Of a DNA stretch of 64,000 nucleotides, positions 1 through 12,884 are shown piece after piece. The stretch is from the NCBI RefSeq assembly GCF_029227915.1, contig NC_079876.1, positions 4,590,001-4,654,000 of the forward strand, read 5' to 3'. The position numbers were made by a program, and so were the translations under genes. A model generated the notes under the pieces. The model was not told where the DNA came from. It searched no databases and saw only the letters and a list, made by a program, of their open reading frames with translations. The stretch comes from Hydractinia symbiolongicarpus (Eukaryota; Cnidaria; Hydrozoa; Anthoathecata; Hydractiniidae). Position 1 is the first letter of the stretch. Each line of letters opens with the position of its first letter.

Positions 1-560
1 AACTCAAACGGACTGACACCGTTAGAAAGTCAATGAATTGTAGTTTTTGAAACTGTCGCTATTTCTTCAGCGCGCGATAACGGCTAGGATTGGTCCCACA
101 GTGAAACATGACTAATTAATCTTAATTTTTAAATGAAGCGCTACCACAGCGCCCAGTGTAATCGCTGAGTTTCAGCAATCATTTCATATTAAGAAGAATG
201 TTATTTCTTGGAGTCCAATTGCCTCATTTATCACATTTATCAGGTCACAGTCCAAAGTTAGTTCAATTGAGTTCCACAGTCAATCGTTTCATTGCGCGAT
301 AACGGCTAGGATTGCTCCCACAGTTGAAAATGACTTATTAATCTAAATTTTTAAATGAAGCGCTACCACAGCGCCCAGTGTAATCGCTGAGTTCGGGTAA
401 TCATGTCAAATTAAGAAGAATGTTATTTCTTGGAGTCCAATTGCCTCATTTATCACATTTATCAGGTCACAGTCCAAAGTTAGTTCAATTGAGTTCCACA
501 GTCAATCGTTTCATTGTTAAAAGCGATGCAATCTAGTAATATCAGAAAAATAACGCTAAA
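1..560. repeat. Array start of window with a 222-bp partial monomer
   Basis: Position 1 falls 35 bases into a monomer, so the previous phase mark would lie about 34 bases before the window. The distance to the first mark at 561 is 595 bp, equal to 373 + 222. The GC core GCGATAACGG appears at 74 and again at 296, only 222 bp apart. The break lies at about 290-297, where the CGTTTCATTG end of one monomer runs directly into the CATTGCGCGATAAC core of the next; about 150 bp including the phase mark is missing. The word CATTG is shared by both parents of the junction, which suggests a microhomology deletion or misaligned exchange. Confidence 0.85.
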
Positions 561-932
561 TACATGTTGGTACGAATATGTGACCCAACCGTTGTAACTC
601 ACACGGACTGTAGCCGTTAGAAAGTCAATGAAATGAAGTTTTTGAAACTGTCGCTATTTCTTCAGCGCGCAATAACAGATAGGATTGGTCCCACAGTAAA
701 GAATGACTTATTTATCTAAATATTTAAATGAAGCGCTACCACAGCGCCCAGTGTAATCGCTGAGTTTCAGCAATCATTTCATATTAGGAAGAATGTTATT
801 TCTTGGAGACCAATTGTCTCAATTTCACATTTATAAGGTTACTGTCCATAATCAATTCAATTAAATCCCACACTCAATCGTTTCACTGTTAAAAGCGATG
901 CAACCTAGTAATATCAGATAAATATCGCTAAA

Positions 933-3095
933 TACATGTTGGTACGAAAATGTGACCCAAATGTTGAAAGTCAAACGGACTGACACCGTTAAAAAGTCAA
1001 TGAAATGTAGTTTTTGAAACTGTCGCTATTTCTTCAGCGCGCGATAACGGCTAGGATTGGTTCCACAGTAAAAAATGACTTTTTATCTTAAATCTTAAAT
1101 GAAGTGCTACCACAGAGCCCAGTGTAGTCGCTGAGTTTCGGCAATCATTTCATATTAGGAAGAATGTTTTTTCTTGGAGTCCAATTGTCTCATCCAAAGT
1201 TAGTTCAACTAAGTCCCACAGTCAATCGTTTCACTGTTAAAAGCGATGCAACCTAGTAATCTGAGAATAATAACGCTGAACACATGTTGATATGAATATG
1301 TGACCCAACCGTTGAAACTCTAACGGACTGGCACCGTTAGAAAGTCAATGAAATGTAGTTTTTGAAACTGTCGCTATTTCCTCATTGCGCGATAACGGCT
1401 AGGATTGCTTCCAGAGTTAAAAATGACTTATTAATCTAAATTTTTAAATGAAGCGCTACCACAGCGCCCAGTGTAATCGCTGAGTTCCGGCAATCATGTC
1501 AAATTAAGAAGAATGTTATTTCTTGGAGTCCAATTTCCTCATTTATCACATTTATGAGGTCACAGTCCAAAGTTAGTTCAATTAAGTCCCACAGTCAATC
1601 GTTTCACTGTTAAAAGCGATGCAACCTAGTAATATCAGATAAATATCGCTAAATACATGTTGGTACGAATATGTGATTTAACCGTTGAAACTATAACGGA
1701 CCGGCACCGTTAGAAAGTTAATGAAATGTAGTTTTTGAAACTGTCGCTATTTCCTCATTGCGCGATAACGGCTAGGATTGGTCCCACAGTAAAGAACGAC
1801 TTATTTATCTAATTTTTTAAATGAAGCGCTACCACAACGCCCAGTGTAATCGCTGAGTTCCGGCAATCACGTCAAATTAAGAAGAATGTTACTTCTTGGA
1901 CTCCAATTGTCTCACTTATAACATTTATAAGGTCACGGTCCAAAGTTAGTTCAACTAAGTCCCACAGTCAATCGTTTCACTGTTAAAAGCGATGCAACCT
2001 AGTAATATCAGATAAATATCGCTAAATACATGTTGGTACGAAAATGTGACCCAAATGTTGAAAGTCAAACGGACTGACAACGTTAAAAAGTCAATGAAAT
2101 GTAGTTTTTGAAACTGTCGCTATTTCTTCAGCGCGCGATAACGGCTAGGATTGGTCCCACAGTAAAAAATGACTTTTTATCTTAATTCTTAAATGAAGTG
2201 CTACCACAGAGCCCAGTGTAGTCGCTGAGTTTCGGCAATCATTTCATATTAGGAAGAATGTTTTTTCTTGGAGTCAAATTGTCTCATCCAAAGTTAGTTC
2301 AACTAAGTCCCACAGTCAATCGTTTCACTGTTAAAAGCGATGCAACCTAGTAATATCAGATAAATATCGCTAAATACATGTTGGTACGAAAATGTGACCC
2401 AAATGTTGAAAGTCAAACGGACTGACACCGTTAAAAAGTCAATGAAATGTAGTTTTTGAAACTGTTGCTATTTCTTCAGCGCGCGATAACGGCTAGGATT
2501 GGTCCCACAGTAAAAAATGACTTTTTATCTTAAATCTTAAATGAAGTGCTACCACAGAGCCCAGTGTAGTCGCTGAGTTTCGGCAATCATTTCATATTAG
2601 GAAGAATGTTTTTTCTTGGAGTCCAATTGTCTCATCCAAAGTTAGTTCAACTAAGTCCCACAGTCAATCGTTTCACTGTTAAAAGCGATGCAACCTAGTA
2701 ATCTGAGAATAATAACGCTGAACACATGTTGATATGAATATGTGACCCAACCGTTGAAACTCTAACGGACTGGCACCGTTAGAAAGTCAATGAAATGTAG
2801 TTTTTAAAACTGTCGTTATTTCCTCATTGCGCGATAACGGCTAGGATTGCTTCTAGAGTTAAAAATGACTTATTAATCTAAATTTTTAAATGAAGCGCTA
2901 CCACAGCGCCCAGTGTAATCGCTGAGTTCCGGCAATCATGTCAAATTAAGAAGAATGTTATTTCTTGGAGTGCAATTTCTTCATTTATCACATTTATCAG
3001 GTCACAGTCCAAAGTTAGTTCAATTAAGTCCCACAGTCAATCGTTTCACTGTTAAATGCGATGCAACCTAGTAATATCAGATAAATATCGCTAAA
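933..3095. repeat. 2.16-kb block, copy 1 (recurs at 8512)
   Basis: Six monomers with intervals 348, 373, 373, 348, 348, 373. The same order, and nearly the same sequence, appears at 8512-10673 (347, 373, 373, 348, 348, 373), about 7.58 kb downstream. Shared markers in order include CCCAAATGTTG, CTGAGAATAA, the TTTAACCGTTG monomer, the CACAACGCCC monomer and the GACAACGTT variant. The two copies separate at about 3096 / 10674, where the next monomers belong to different classes. The copying was therefore of a multi-monomer block, not of single units. Confidence 0.8.
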
Positions 3096-3727
3096 TACAT
3101 GTTGGTGCGAATATGTGATTTAACCGTTGAAACTATAACGGACCGGCACCGTTAGAAAGTTAATGAAATGTAGTTTTTGAAACTGTCGCTATTTCTTCAG
3201 CGCGCGATAGCGGCTAGGATTGGTCCCACAGTGAAACATGACTTATTAATCTAAATTTTTAAATGAAGCGCTACCACAGCGCCCAGTGTAATCGCTGAGT
3301 TCCGGCAATCATGTCAAATTAAGAAGAATGTTATTTCTTGGAGTGCAATTTCCTCATTTATCACATTTATCAGGTCACAGTCCAAAGTTAGTTCAATTAA
3401 GTCCCACAGTCAATCGTTTCACTGTTAAAAGCGATGCAACCTAGTAATATCAGATAAATATCGCTAAATACATGTTGGTGCGAATATGTGATTTAACCGT
3501 TGAAACTATAACGGACCGGCACCGTTAGAAAGTTAATGAAATGTAGTTTTTGAAACTGTCGCTATTTCTTCAGCGCGCGATAGCGGCTAGGATTGGTCCC
3601 ACAGTGAAACATGACTTTTTATCTTAATTTTTAATTGAAGCGCTACCACAGCGCCCAGTGTAATCGCTGAGTTTCAGCAATCCTTTCATATTAAGAAGAA
3701 TGTTATTTCTTGGAGTCCAATTGTCTC
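1938..3727. repeat. 1790-bp five-monomer repeat, copy 1
   Basis: Marks 2027, 2375, 2723, 3096, 3469 give 348+348+373+373+348 = 1790 bp to the mark at 3817. The sequence from about 1938 recurs from about 3728, both starting at TCCAAAGTTAGTTCAACTAAG and passing through the GACAACGTT monomer. This is a higher-order unit whose five monomers differ from each other more than the two copies do. Confidence 0.8.
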
Positions 3728-4886
3728 ATCCAAAGTTAGTTCAACTAAGTCCCACAGTCAATCGTTTCACTGTTAAAAGCGATGCAACCTAGTAATATCA
3801 GATAAATATCGCTAAATACATGTTGGTACGAAAATGTGACCCAAATGTTGAAAGTCAAACGGACTGACAACGTTAAAAAGTCAATGAAATGTAGTTTTTG
3901 AAACTGTCGCTATTTCTTCAGCGCGCGATAACGGCTAGGATTGGTCCCACAGTAAAAAATGACTTTTTATCTTAATTCTTAAATGAAGTGCTACCACAGA
4001 GCCCAGTGTAGTCGCTGAGTTTCGGCAATCATTTCATATTAGGAAGAATGTTTTTTCTTGGAGTCCAATTGTCTCATCCAAAGTTAGTTCAACTAAGTCC
4101 CACAGTCAATCGTTTCACTGTTAAAAGCGATGCAACCTAGTAATATCAGATAAATATCGCTAAATACATGTTGGTACGAAAATGTGACCCAAATGTTGAA
4201 AGTCAAACGGACTGACACCGTTAAAAAGTCAATGAAATGTAGTTTTTGAAACTGTTGCTATTTCTTCAGCGCGCGATAACGGCTAGGATTGGTCCCACAG
4301 TAAAAAATGACTTTTTATCTTAAATCTTAAATGAAGTGCTACCACAGAGCCCAGTGTAGTCGCTGAGTTTCGGCAATCATTTCATAATTGGAAGAATGTT
4401 TTTTCTTGGAGTCCAATTGTCTCATCCAAAGTTAGTTCAACTAAGTCCCACAGTCAATCGTTTCACTGTTAAAAGCGATGCAACCTAGTAATCTGAGAAT
4501 AATAACGCTGAACACATGTTGATATGAATATGTGACCCAACCGTTGAAACTCTAACGGACTGGCACCGTTAGAAAGTCAATGAAATGTAGTTTTTGAAAC
4601 TGTCGCTATTTCCTCATTGCGCGATAACGGCTAGGATTGCTTCTAGAGTTAAAAATGACTTATTAATCTAACTTTTTAAATGAAGCGCTACCACAGCGCC
4701 CAGTGTAATCGCTGAGTTCCGGCAATCATGTCAAATTAAGAAGAATGTTATTTCTTGGAGTGCAATTTCCTCATTTATCACATTTATCAGGTCACAGTCC
4801 AAAGTTAGTTCAATTAAGTCCCACAGTCAATCGTTTCACTGTTAAAAGCGATGCAACCTAGTAATATCAGATAAATATCGCTAAAT
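3728..4886. repeat. 1790-bp five-monomer repeat, copy 2 (partial)
   Basis: Marks 3817, 4165, 4513, 4886 match 2027, 2375, 2723, 3096 at a constant offset of 1790. Match ends at the mark 4886, where this copy continues with GTGACACAACCG and copy 1 with GTGATTTAACCG. Only three of the five monomers are present; the rest was replaced by the start of the 1813-bp repeat. Confidence 0.78.
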
Positions 4887-6655
4887 ACATGTTGGTACGA
4901 AAATGTGACACAACCGTTGAAACTCAAACGGACTGACACCGTTAAAAAGTGAATGAAATGTAGTTTTTGAAACTGTAGCTACTTTTTCAGCGCGCGATAA
5001 CGGCTAGGATTGGTCCCACAGTAAAGAACGACTTATTTATCTAAATTTTTAAATGAAGCGCTACCACAGCGCCCAGTGTAATCGCTGAGTTCCGGCAATC
5101 ATGTCAAATAAGGAAGAATGTTATTTCTTGGAGTCCAATTTCCTCATTTATCACATTTATCAGGTCACAGTCAAGAGTTAGTTCAATTAAGTCCCACAGT
5201 CAATCGTTTCACTGTTAAAAGCGATGCAACCTAGTAATATCAGATAAATATCGCTAAATACATGTTGGTACGAATATGTGATTTAACCGTTGAAACTATA
5301 ACGGACCGGCACCGTTAGAAAGTTAATGAATTGTAGTTTTTGAAACTGTCGCTATTTCTTCAGCGCGCGATAGCGGCTAGGATTGGTCCCACAGTGAAAC
5401 ATGACTTTTTATCTTAATTTTTAATTGAAGCGCTACCACAGAGCCCAGTGTAGTCGCTGAGTTTCGGCAATCATTTCATATTAGGAAGAATGTTTTTTCT
5501 TGGAGTCCAATTGTCTCATCCAAAGTTAGTTCAACTAAGTCCCACAGTCAATCGTTTCACTGTTAAAAGCGATAAAACCTAGTAATATCAGATAAATATC
5601 GCTAAATACATGTTGGTACGAAAATGTGACCCAAATGTTGAAAGTCAAACGGACTGACACCGTTAAAAAGTGAATGAAATGTAGTTTTTGAAACTGTCGC
5701 TATTTTTTCAGCGCGCGATAACGGCTAGGATTGGTCCCACAGTAAAAAATGACTTTTTATCTTAATTCTTAAATGAAGTGCTACCACAGAGCCCAGTGTA
5801 GTCGCTGAGTTTCGGCAATCATTTCATATTAGGAAGAATGTTTTTTCTTGGAGTCCAATTGCCTCATCCAAAGTTAGTTCAATTAAGTCCCACAGTCAAT
5901 CGTTTTACTGTTAAAAGCGATGCAACCTAGTAATCTGTGAATAATATCGCTGAACACATGTTGATATGAATATGTGACCCAACCTTTGAAACTCAAACGG
6001 ACTGGCACCGTTAGAAAGTCAATGAAATGTAGTTTTTGAAACTGTCGCTATTTCCTCATTGCGCGATAACGGCTAGGATTGCTTCTAGAGTTAAAAATGA
6101 CTTATTAATCTAACTTTTTAAATGAAGCGCTACCACAGCGCCCAGTGTAATCGCTGAGTTCCGGCAATCATGTCAAATTAAGAAGAATGTTATTTCTTGG
6201 AGTGCAATTTCCTCATTTATCACATTTATCAGGTCACAGTCCAAAGTTAGTTCAATTAAGTCCCACAGTCAATCTTTTCACTGTTAAAAGCGATGCAACC
6301 TAGTAATATCAGATAAATATCGCTAAATACATGTTGGTACGAATATGTGATTTAACCGTTGAAACTATAACGGACCGGCACCGTTAGAAAGTTAATGAAA
6401 TGTAGTTTTTGAAACTGTCGCTATTTCTTCAGCGCGCGATAGCGGCTAGGATTGGTCCCACAGTGAAACATGACTTTTTATCTTAATTTTTAATTGAAGC
6501 GCTACCACAGCGCCCAGTGTAATCGCTGAGTTTCAGCAATCATTTCATATTAAGAAGAATGTTATTTCTTGGAGTCCAATTGTCTCACTTTCCCATTTAT
6601 AAGGTTACAGTCCATAATCAGTTCAATTAAATCCCACACTCAATCGTTTCACTGT
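4843..6655. repeat. 1813-bp five-monomer repeat, copy 1
   Basis: Marks 4886, 5259, 5607, 5955, 6328, 6699: intervals 373, 348, 348, 373, 371, total 1813. Diagnostic features are GTGAATGAAATG, a GTAGCTACTTTTTCAG monomer, the variant AAAGCGATAAAACC in the second monomer and CTGTGAATAATATCGC in the third. All recur 1813 bp later. Confidence 0.82.
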
Positions 6656-7884
6656 TAAAAGCGATGCAACCTAGTAATATCAGATAAATATCGCTAAATA
6701 CATGTTGGTACGAAAATGTGACACAACCGTTGAAACTCAAACGGACTGACACCGTTAAAAAGTGAATGAAATGTAGTTTTTGAAACTGTAGCTACTTTTT
6801 CAGCGCGCGATAACGGCTAGGATTGGTCCCACAGTAAAGAACGACTTATTTATCTAAATTTTTAAATGAAGCGCTACCACAGCGCCCAGTGTAATCGCTG
6901 AGTTCCGGCAATCATGTCAAATAAGGAAGAATGTTATTTCTTGGAGTCCAATTTCCTCATTTATCACATTTATCAGGTCACAGTCAAGAGTTAGTTCAAT
7001 TAAGTCCCACAGTCAATCGTTTCACTGTTAAAAGCGATGCAACCTAGTAATATCAGATAAATATCGCTAAATACATGTTGGTACGAATATGTGATTTAAC
7101 CGTTGAAACTATAACGGACCGGCACCGTTAGAAAGTTAATGAATTGTAGTTTTTGAAACTGTCGCTATTTCTTCAGCGCGCGATAGCGGCTAGGATTGGT
7201 CCCACAGTGAAACATGACTTTTTATCTTAATTTTTAATTGAAGCGCTACCACAGAGCCCAGTGTAGTCGCTGAGTTTCGGCAATCATTTCATATTAGGAA
7301 GAATGTTTTTTCTTGGAGTCCAATTGTCTCATCCAAAGTTAGTTCAACTAAGTCCCACAGTCAATCGTTTCACTGTTAAAAGCGATAAAACCTAGTAATA
7401 TCAGATAAATATCGCTAAATACATGTTGGTACGAAAATGTGACCCAAATGTTGAAAGTCAAACGGACTGACACCGTTAAAAAGTGAATGAAATGTAGTTT
7501 TTGAAACTGTCGCTATTTTTTCAGCGCGCGATAACGGCTAGGATTGGTCCCACAGTAAAAAATGACTTTTTATCTTAATTCTTAAATGAAGTGCTACCAC
7601 AGAGCCCAGTGTAGTCGCTGAGTTTCGGCAATCATTTCATATTAGGAAGAATGTTTTTTCTTGGAGTCCAATTGCCTCATCCAAAGTTAGTTCAATTAAG
7701 TCCCACAGTCAATCGTTTTACTGTTAAAAGCGATGCAACCTAGTAATCTGTGAATAATATCGCTGAACACATGTTGATATGAATATGTGACCCAACCTTT
7801 GAAACTCAAACGGACTGGCACCGTTAGAAAGTCAATGAAATGTAGTTTTTGAAACTGTCGCTATTTCCTCATTGCGCGATAACG
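6656..7884. repeat. 1813-bp five-monomer repeat, copy 2 (partial)
   Basis: Marks 6699, 7072, 7420, 7768 match 4886, 5259, 5607, 5955 at an offset of 1813 (372-373, 348, 348 spacing kept). Identity by eye is almost complete, including the private variants of copy 1. It ends abruptly at about 7884: copy 1 reads ATAACGGCTAGGATTGCTTC while this copy reads ATAACGGTTAGGATTCGTC, then joins a different monomer class. Confidence 0.82.
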
Positions 7885-8511
7885 GTTAGGATTCGTCAAA
7901 CATTGAAACATGACTTTTTATCTTAATTTTTAATTGAAGCGCTACCACAGCGCCCAGTGTAATCGCTGAGTTTCAGCAATCATTTCATAATAAGAAGAAT
8001 GTTATTTCTTGGAGTCCAATTGTCTCACTTTCACATTTATAAGGTCACAGTCCATAATCAGTTCAATTAAATCCCACCCTCAATCGTTTCACTATTTAAA
8101 GCGATGCAACCTAGTAATATCAGATAAATATCGCTAAATACATGTTGGTACGAAAATGTGACCCAAATGTTGAAAGTCAAACGGACTGGCACCGTTAGAA
8201 AGTCAATGAAATGTAGTTTTTGAAACTGTCGCTATTTCCTCATTGCGCGATAACGGCTAGGATTGGTCCCACAGTAAAGAACGACTTATTTATCTAATTT
8301 TTTAAATGAAGCGCTACCACAACGCCCAGTGTAATCGCTGAGTTCCGGCAATCACGTCAAATTAAGAAGAATGTTACTTCTTGGACTCCAATTGTCTCAC
8401 TTATAACATTTATAAGGTCACGGTCCAAAGTTAGTTCAACTAAGTCCCACAGTCAATCGTTTCACTGTTAAAAGCGATGCAACCTAGTAATATCAGATAA
8501 ATATCGCTAAA

Positions 8512-10673
8512 TACATGTTGGTACAAAAATGTGACCCAAATGTTGAAAGTCAAACGGAGTGACACCGTTAAAAATCAATGAAATGTAGTTTTTGAAACTG
8601 TCGCTATTTCTTCAGCGCGCGTTAACGGCTAGGATTGGTCCCACAGTAAAAAATGACTTTTTATCTTAAATCTTAAATGAAGTGCTACCACAGAGCCCAG
8701 TGTAGTCGCTGAGTTTCGGCAATCATTTCATATTAGGAAGAATGTTTTTTCTTGGAGTCCAATTGTCTCATCCAAAGTTAGTTCAACTAAGTCCCACAGT
8801 CAATCGTTTCACTGTTAAAAGCGATGCAACCTAGTAATCTGAGAATAATAACGCTGAACACATGTTGATATGAATATGTGACCCAACCGTTGAAACTCTA
8901 ACGGACTGGCACCGTTAGAAAGTCAATGAAATGTAGTCTTTGAAACTGTCGCTATTTCCTCATTGCGCGATAACGGCTAGGATTGCTTCCAGAGTTAAAA
9001 ATGACTTATTAATCTAAATTTTTAAATGAAGCGCTACCACAGCGCCCAGTGTAATCGCTGAGTTCCGGCAATCATGTCAAATTAAGAAGAATGTTATTTC
9101 TTGGAGTCCAATTTCCTCATTTATCACATTTATCAGGTCACAGTCCAAAGTTAGTTCAATTAAGTCCCACAGTCAATCGTTTCACTGTTAAAAGCGATGC
9201 AACCTAGTAATATCAGATAAATATCGCTAAATACATGTTGGTACGAATATGTGATTTAACCGTTGAAACTATAACGGACCGGCACCGTTAGAAAGTTAAT
9301 GAAATGTAGTTTTTGAAACTGTCGCTATTTCCTCATTGCGCGATAACGGCTAGGATTGGTCCCACAGTAAAGAACGACTTATTTATCTAATTTTTTAAAT
9401 GAAGCGCTACCACAACGCCCAGTGTAATCGCTGAGCTCCGGCAATCACGTCAAATTAAGAAGAATGTTACTTCTTGGACTCCAATTGTCTCACTTATAAC
9501 ATTTATAAGGTCACGGTCCAAAGTTAGTTCAACTAAGTCCCACAGTCAATCGTTTCACTGTTAAAAGCGATGCAACCTAGTAATATCAGATAAATATCGC
9601 TAAATACATGTTGGTACGAAAATGTGACTCAAATGTTGAAAGTCAAACGGACTGACAACGTTGAAAAGTCAATGAAATGTAGTTTTTGAAACTGTCGCTA
9701 TTTCTTCAGCGCGCGATAACGGCTAGGATTGGTCCCACAGTAAAAAATGACTTTTTATCTTAATTCTTAAATGAAGTGCTACCACAGAGCCCAGTGTAGT
9801 CGCTGAGTTTCGGCAATCATTTCATATTAGGAAGAATGTTTTTTCTTGGAGTCCAATTGTCTCATCCAAAGTTAGTTCAACTAAGTCCCACAGTCAATCG
9901 TTTCACTGTCAAAAGCGATGCAACCTAGTAATATCAGATAAATATCGCTAAATACATGTTGGTACGAAAATGTGACCCAAATGTTGAAAGTCAAACGGAC
10001 TGACACCGTTAAAAAGTCAATGAAATGTAGTTTTTGAAACTGTCACTATTTCTTCAACGCGCGATAACGGCTAGGATTGGTCCCACAGTAAAAAATGACT
10101 TTTTATCTTAAATCTTAAATGAAGTGCTACCACAGAGCCCAGTGTAGTCGCTGAGTTTCGGCAATCATTTCATATTAGGAAGAATGTTTTTTCTTGGAGT
10201 CCAATTGTCTCATCCTAAGTTAGTTCAACTAAGTCCCACAGTCAATCGTTTCACTGTTAAAAGCGATGCAACCTAGTAATCTGAGAATAATAACGCTGAA
10301 CACATGTTGATATGAATATGTGACCCAACCGTTGAAACTCTAACGGACTGGCACCGTTAGAAAGTCAATGAAATGTAGTTTTTGAAACTGTCGCTATTTC
10401 CTCATTGCGCGATAACGGCTAGGATTGCTTCCAGAGTTAAAAATGACTTATTAATCTAAATTTTTAAATGAAGCGCTACCACAGCGCCCAGTGTAATCGC
10501 TGAGTTCCGGCAATCATGTCAAATTAAGAAGAATGTTATTTCTTGGAGTCCAATTTCCTCATTTATCACATTTATCAGGTCACAGTCCAAAGTTAGTTCA
10601 ATTAAGTCCCACAGTCAATCGTTTCACTGTTAAAAGCGATGCAACCTAGTAATATCAGATAAATATCGCTAAA
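8512..10673. repeat. 2.16-kb block, copy 2 (matches 933-3095)
   Basis: Same monomer order as the block at 933, with scattered substitutions and a small deletion near 8571 (AAAAATCAATG in place of AAAAAGTCAATG) that makes the first interval 347 bp. After 10674 the sequence continues into the 2211-bp six-monomer repeat, whereas copy 1 continues into a TTTAACCG-type monomer, so the block edge is sharp. Confidence 0.8.
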
Positions 10674-12884
10674 TACATGTTGGTACGAAAATGTGACACA
10701 ACCGTTGAAACTCAAACGGACTGACACCGTTAAAAAGTCAATGAAATGTAGTTTTTGAAACTGTAGCTACTTCTTCAGCGCGCGATAACGGCTAGGATTG
10801 GTCCCACAGTAAAGAACGACTTATTTATCTAATTTTTTAAATGAATCGCTACCACAGCGCCCAGTGTAATCGCTGAGTTCCGGCAATCACGTCAAATTAA
10901 GAAGAATGTTATTTCTTGGAGTCCAATTGTCTCACTTATAACATTTATAAGGTCACGGTCCAAAGTTAGTTCAACTAAGTCCCACAGTCAATCGTTTCAT
11001 TGTTAAAAGCGACGCAACCCTAGTAATATCAGATAAATATCGCTAAATACATGTTGGTACGAAAATGTGACCCAACCGTTGAAAGTCAAACGGACTGACA
11101 CCGTTAAAAAGTCAATGAAATGTAGTTTTTGAAACTGTCGTTATTTCTTCAGCGCGTGATAACGGCTAGGTTTGGTCCCACAGTAAAAAATGACTTTTTA
11201 TCTTAATTCTTAAATGAAGCGCTACCACAGCGCCCAGTGTAGTTGCTGAGTTTCGGCAATCATTTCATATTAAGAAGAATGTTATTTCTTGGAGTCCAAT
11301 TGTCTCACTTTCACATTTATAAGGTCACACTCCATAATCAGTTCAATTAAATCCCACCCCCAATCGCTTCACTGTTAGAAGCGATGCAACCTAGTAATAT
11401 CAGATAAATATCGCTAAATACATGTTGGTACGAAAATGTGTCCCAATCGTTAAAACTCAAACGGACTGACACCGTTAAAAAGTCAATGTAATGTAGTTTT
11501 TGAAACTGTCGCTATTTCTTCAGCGCACGATAACGGCTAGGATTGGTCCCACAGTAAAAAATGACTTTTTATCATAATTCTTAAATGAAGTGCTACCACA
11601 GAGCCCAGTGTAGTCGCTGAGTTTCGGCAATCATTTCATATTAGGAAGAATGTTTTTTCTTGGAGTCCAATTGTCTCATCCAAAGTTAGTTCAATTAAGT
11701 CCCACAGTCAATCGTTTCACTGTTAAAAGCGATGCAACCTAGTAATCTGAGAATAATATCGCTGAACACATGTTGATATGAATATGTGACCCAACTGTTG
11801 AAACCCAAACGGACTAGCACCGTTAGAAAGTCAATGAAATGTAGTTTTTGAAACTGTCGCTATTTCTTCATTGCGCGATAACGGCTAGGATTGGTCCCAC
11901 AGTGAAACATGACTTTTTATCTTAATTTTTAATTGAAGCGCTACCACAGCGCCCAGTGTAATCGCTGAGTTTCAGCAATCATTTCATATTAGGAAGAATG
12001 TTTTTTCTTGGAGTCCAATTGTCTCATTCATCACATTTATCAGGTCACGGTCCAAAGTTAGTTCAATTAAGTCCCACAGACAATCGTTTCCCTGTTAAAA
12101 GCTATGCAACCTAGTAATATCAGATAAATATCGCTAAATACATGTTGGTACGAAATTGTGACCCAACCGTTCAAACTCAAACGGACTCACACCGTTAAAA
12201 AGTCAATGTAATGTAGTTTTTGAAACTGTAGCTACTTCTTCAGCGCACGATAACGGCTAGGATTGGTCCCACAGTAAAGAACGACTTATTTATCTAATTT
12301 TTTAAATGAAGCGCAACCACAGCGCCAAGTGTAACCGCAGAGTTTCGGCAATCACGTCAAATTAAGAAGAATGTTATTTCTTGGAGTCCAATTGTCTCAT
12401 TTATAACATTTATAAGGTCACAGGCCAAAATCAGTTCAATTATGTGCCACAGTCAATCGTTTCACTGTTAAAAGCCATACAACTTAGTATTACCGAAAAA
12501 ATATGGCTAAGTACATGTTGGTACGAATATGTGGCTCAACCGTTGTAACTCAAACGGATTGATACTGTTAGAAAGTCAATGAAATGTAGTTTTTGAAACT
12601 GTCGCTATTTCTTCAGCGCGCGATAACGGCTAGGATTGGTCCCACAGTAAAGGATGACTTATTTACCTAAACTTTCAAATGAAGCGCTACCACAGCGCCC
12701 AGTGTAATCGCTGAGTTCCGGCAATCACGTCAAATTAAGAAGAATATTATTTCTTGGAGTCCAATTGTCTCATTTATCACATTTATCAGGTCTCAGCCCA
12801 AAGTTAGTTCAATTAAGTCCAACAGTCAATCGTTTCATAGTCAAAAGCGATGCAACCTAGTAATATCCGATAAATATCGCTATA
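10674..12884. repeat. 2211-bp six-monomer repeat, copy 1
   Basis: Marks 10674, 11048, 11419, 11767, 12139, 12512, 12885: intervals 374, 371, 348, 372, 373, 373, total 2211. Each monomer has its own signature, in order: ATGAATCGC with an extra C in CAACCCTAG; CACCCCCAATCGC; CTGAGAATAA; CAGACAATCG; AGCCATACAACTTAG with ATATGGC; AGTCCAACAG. The next 2211 bp repeat the same series. Confidence 0.88.
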
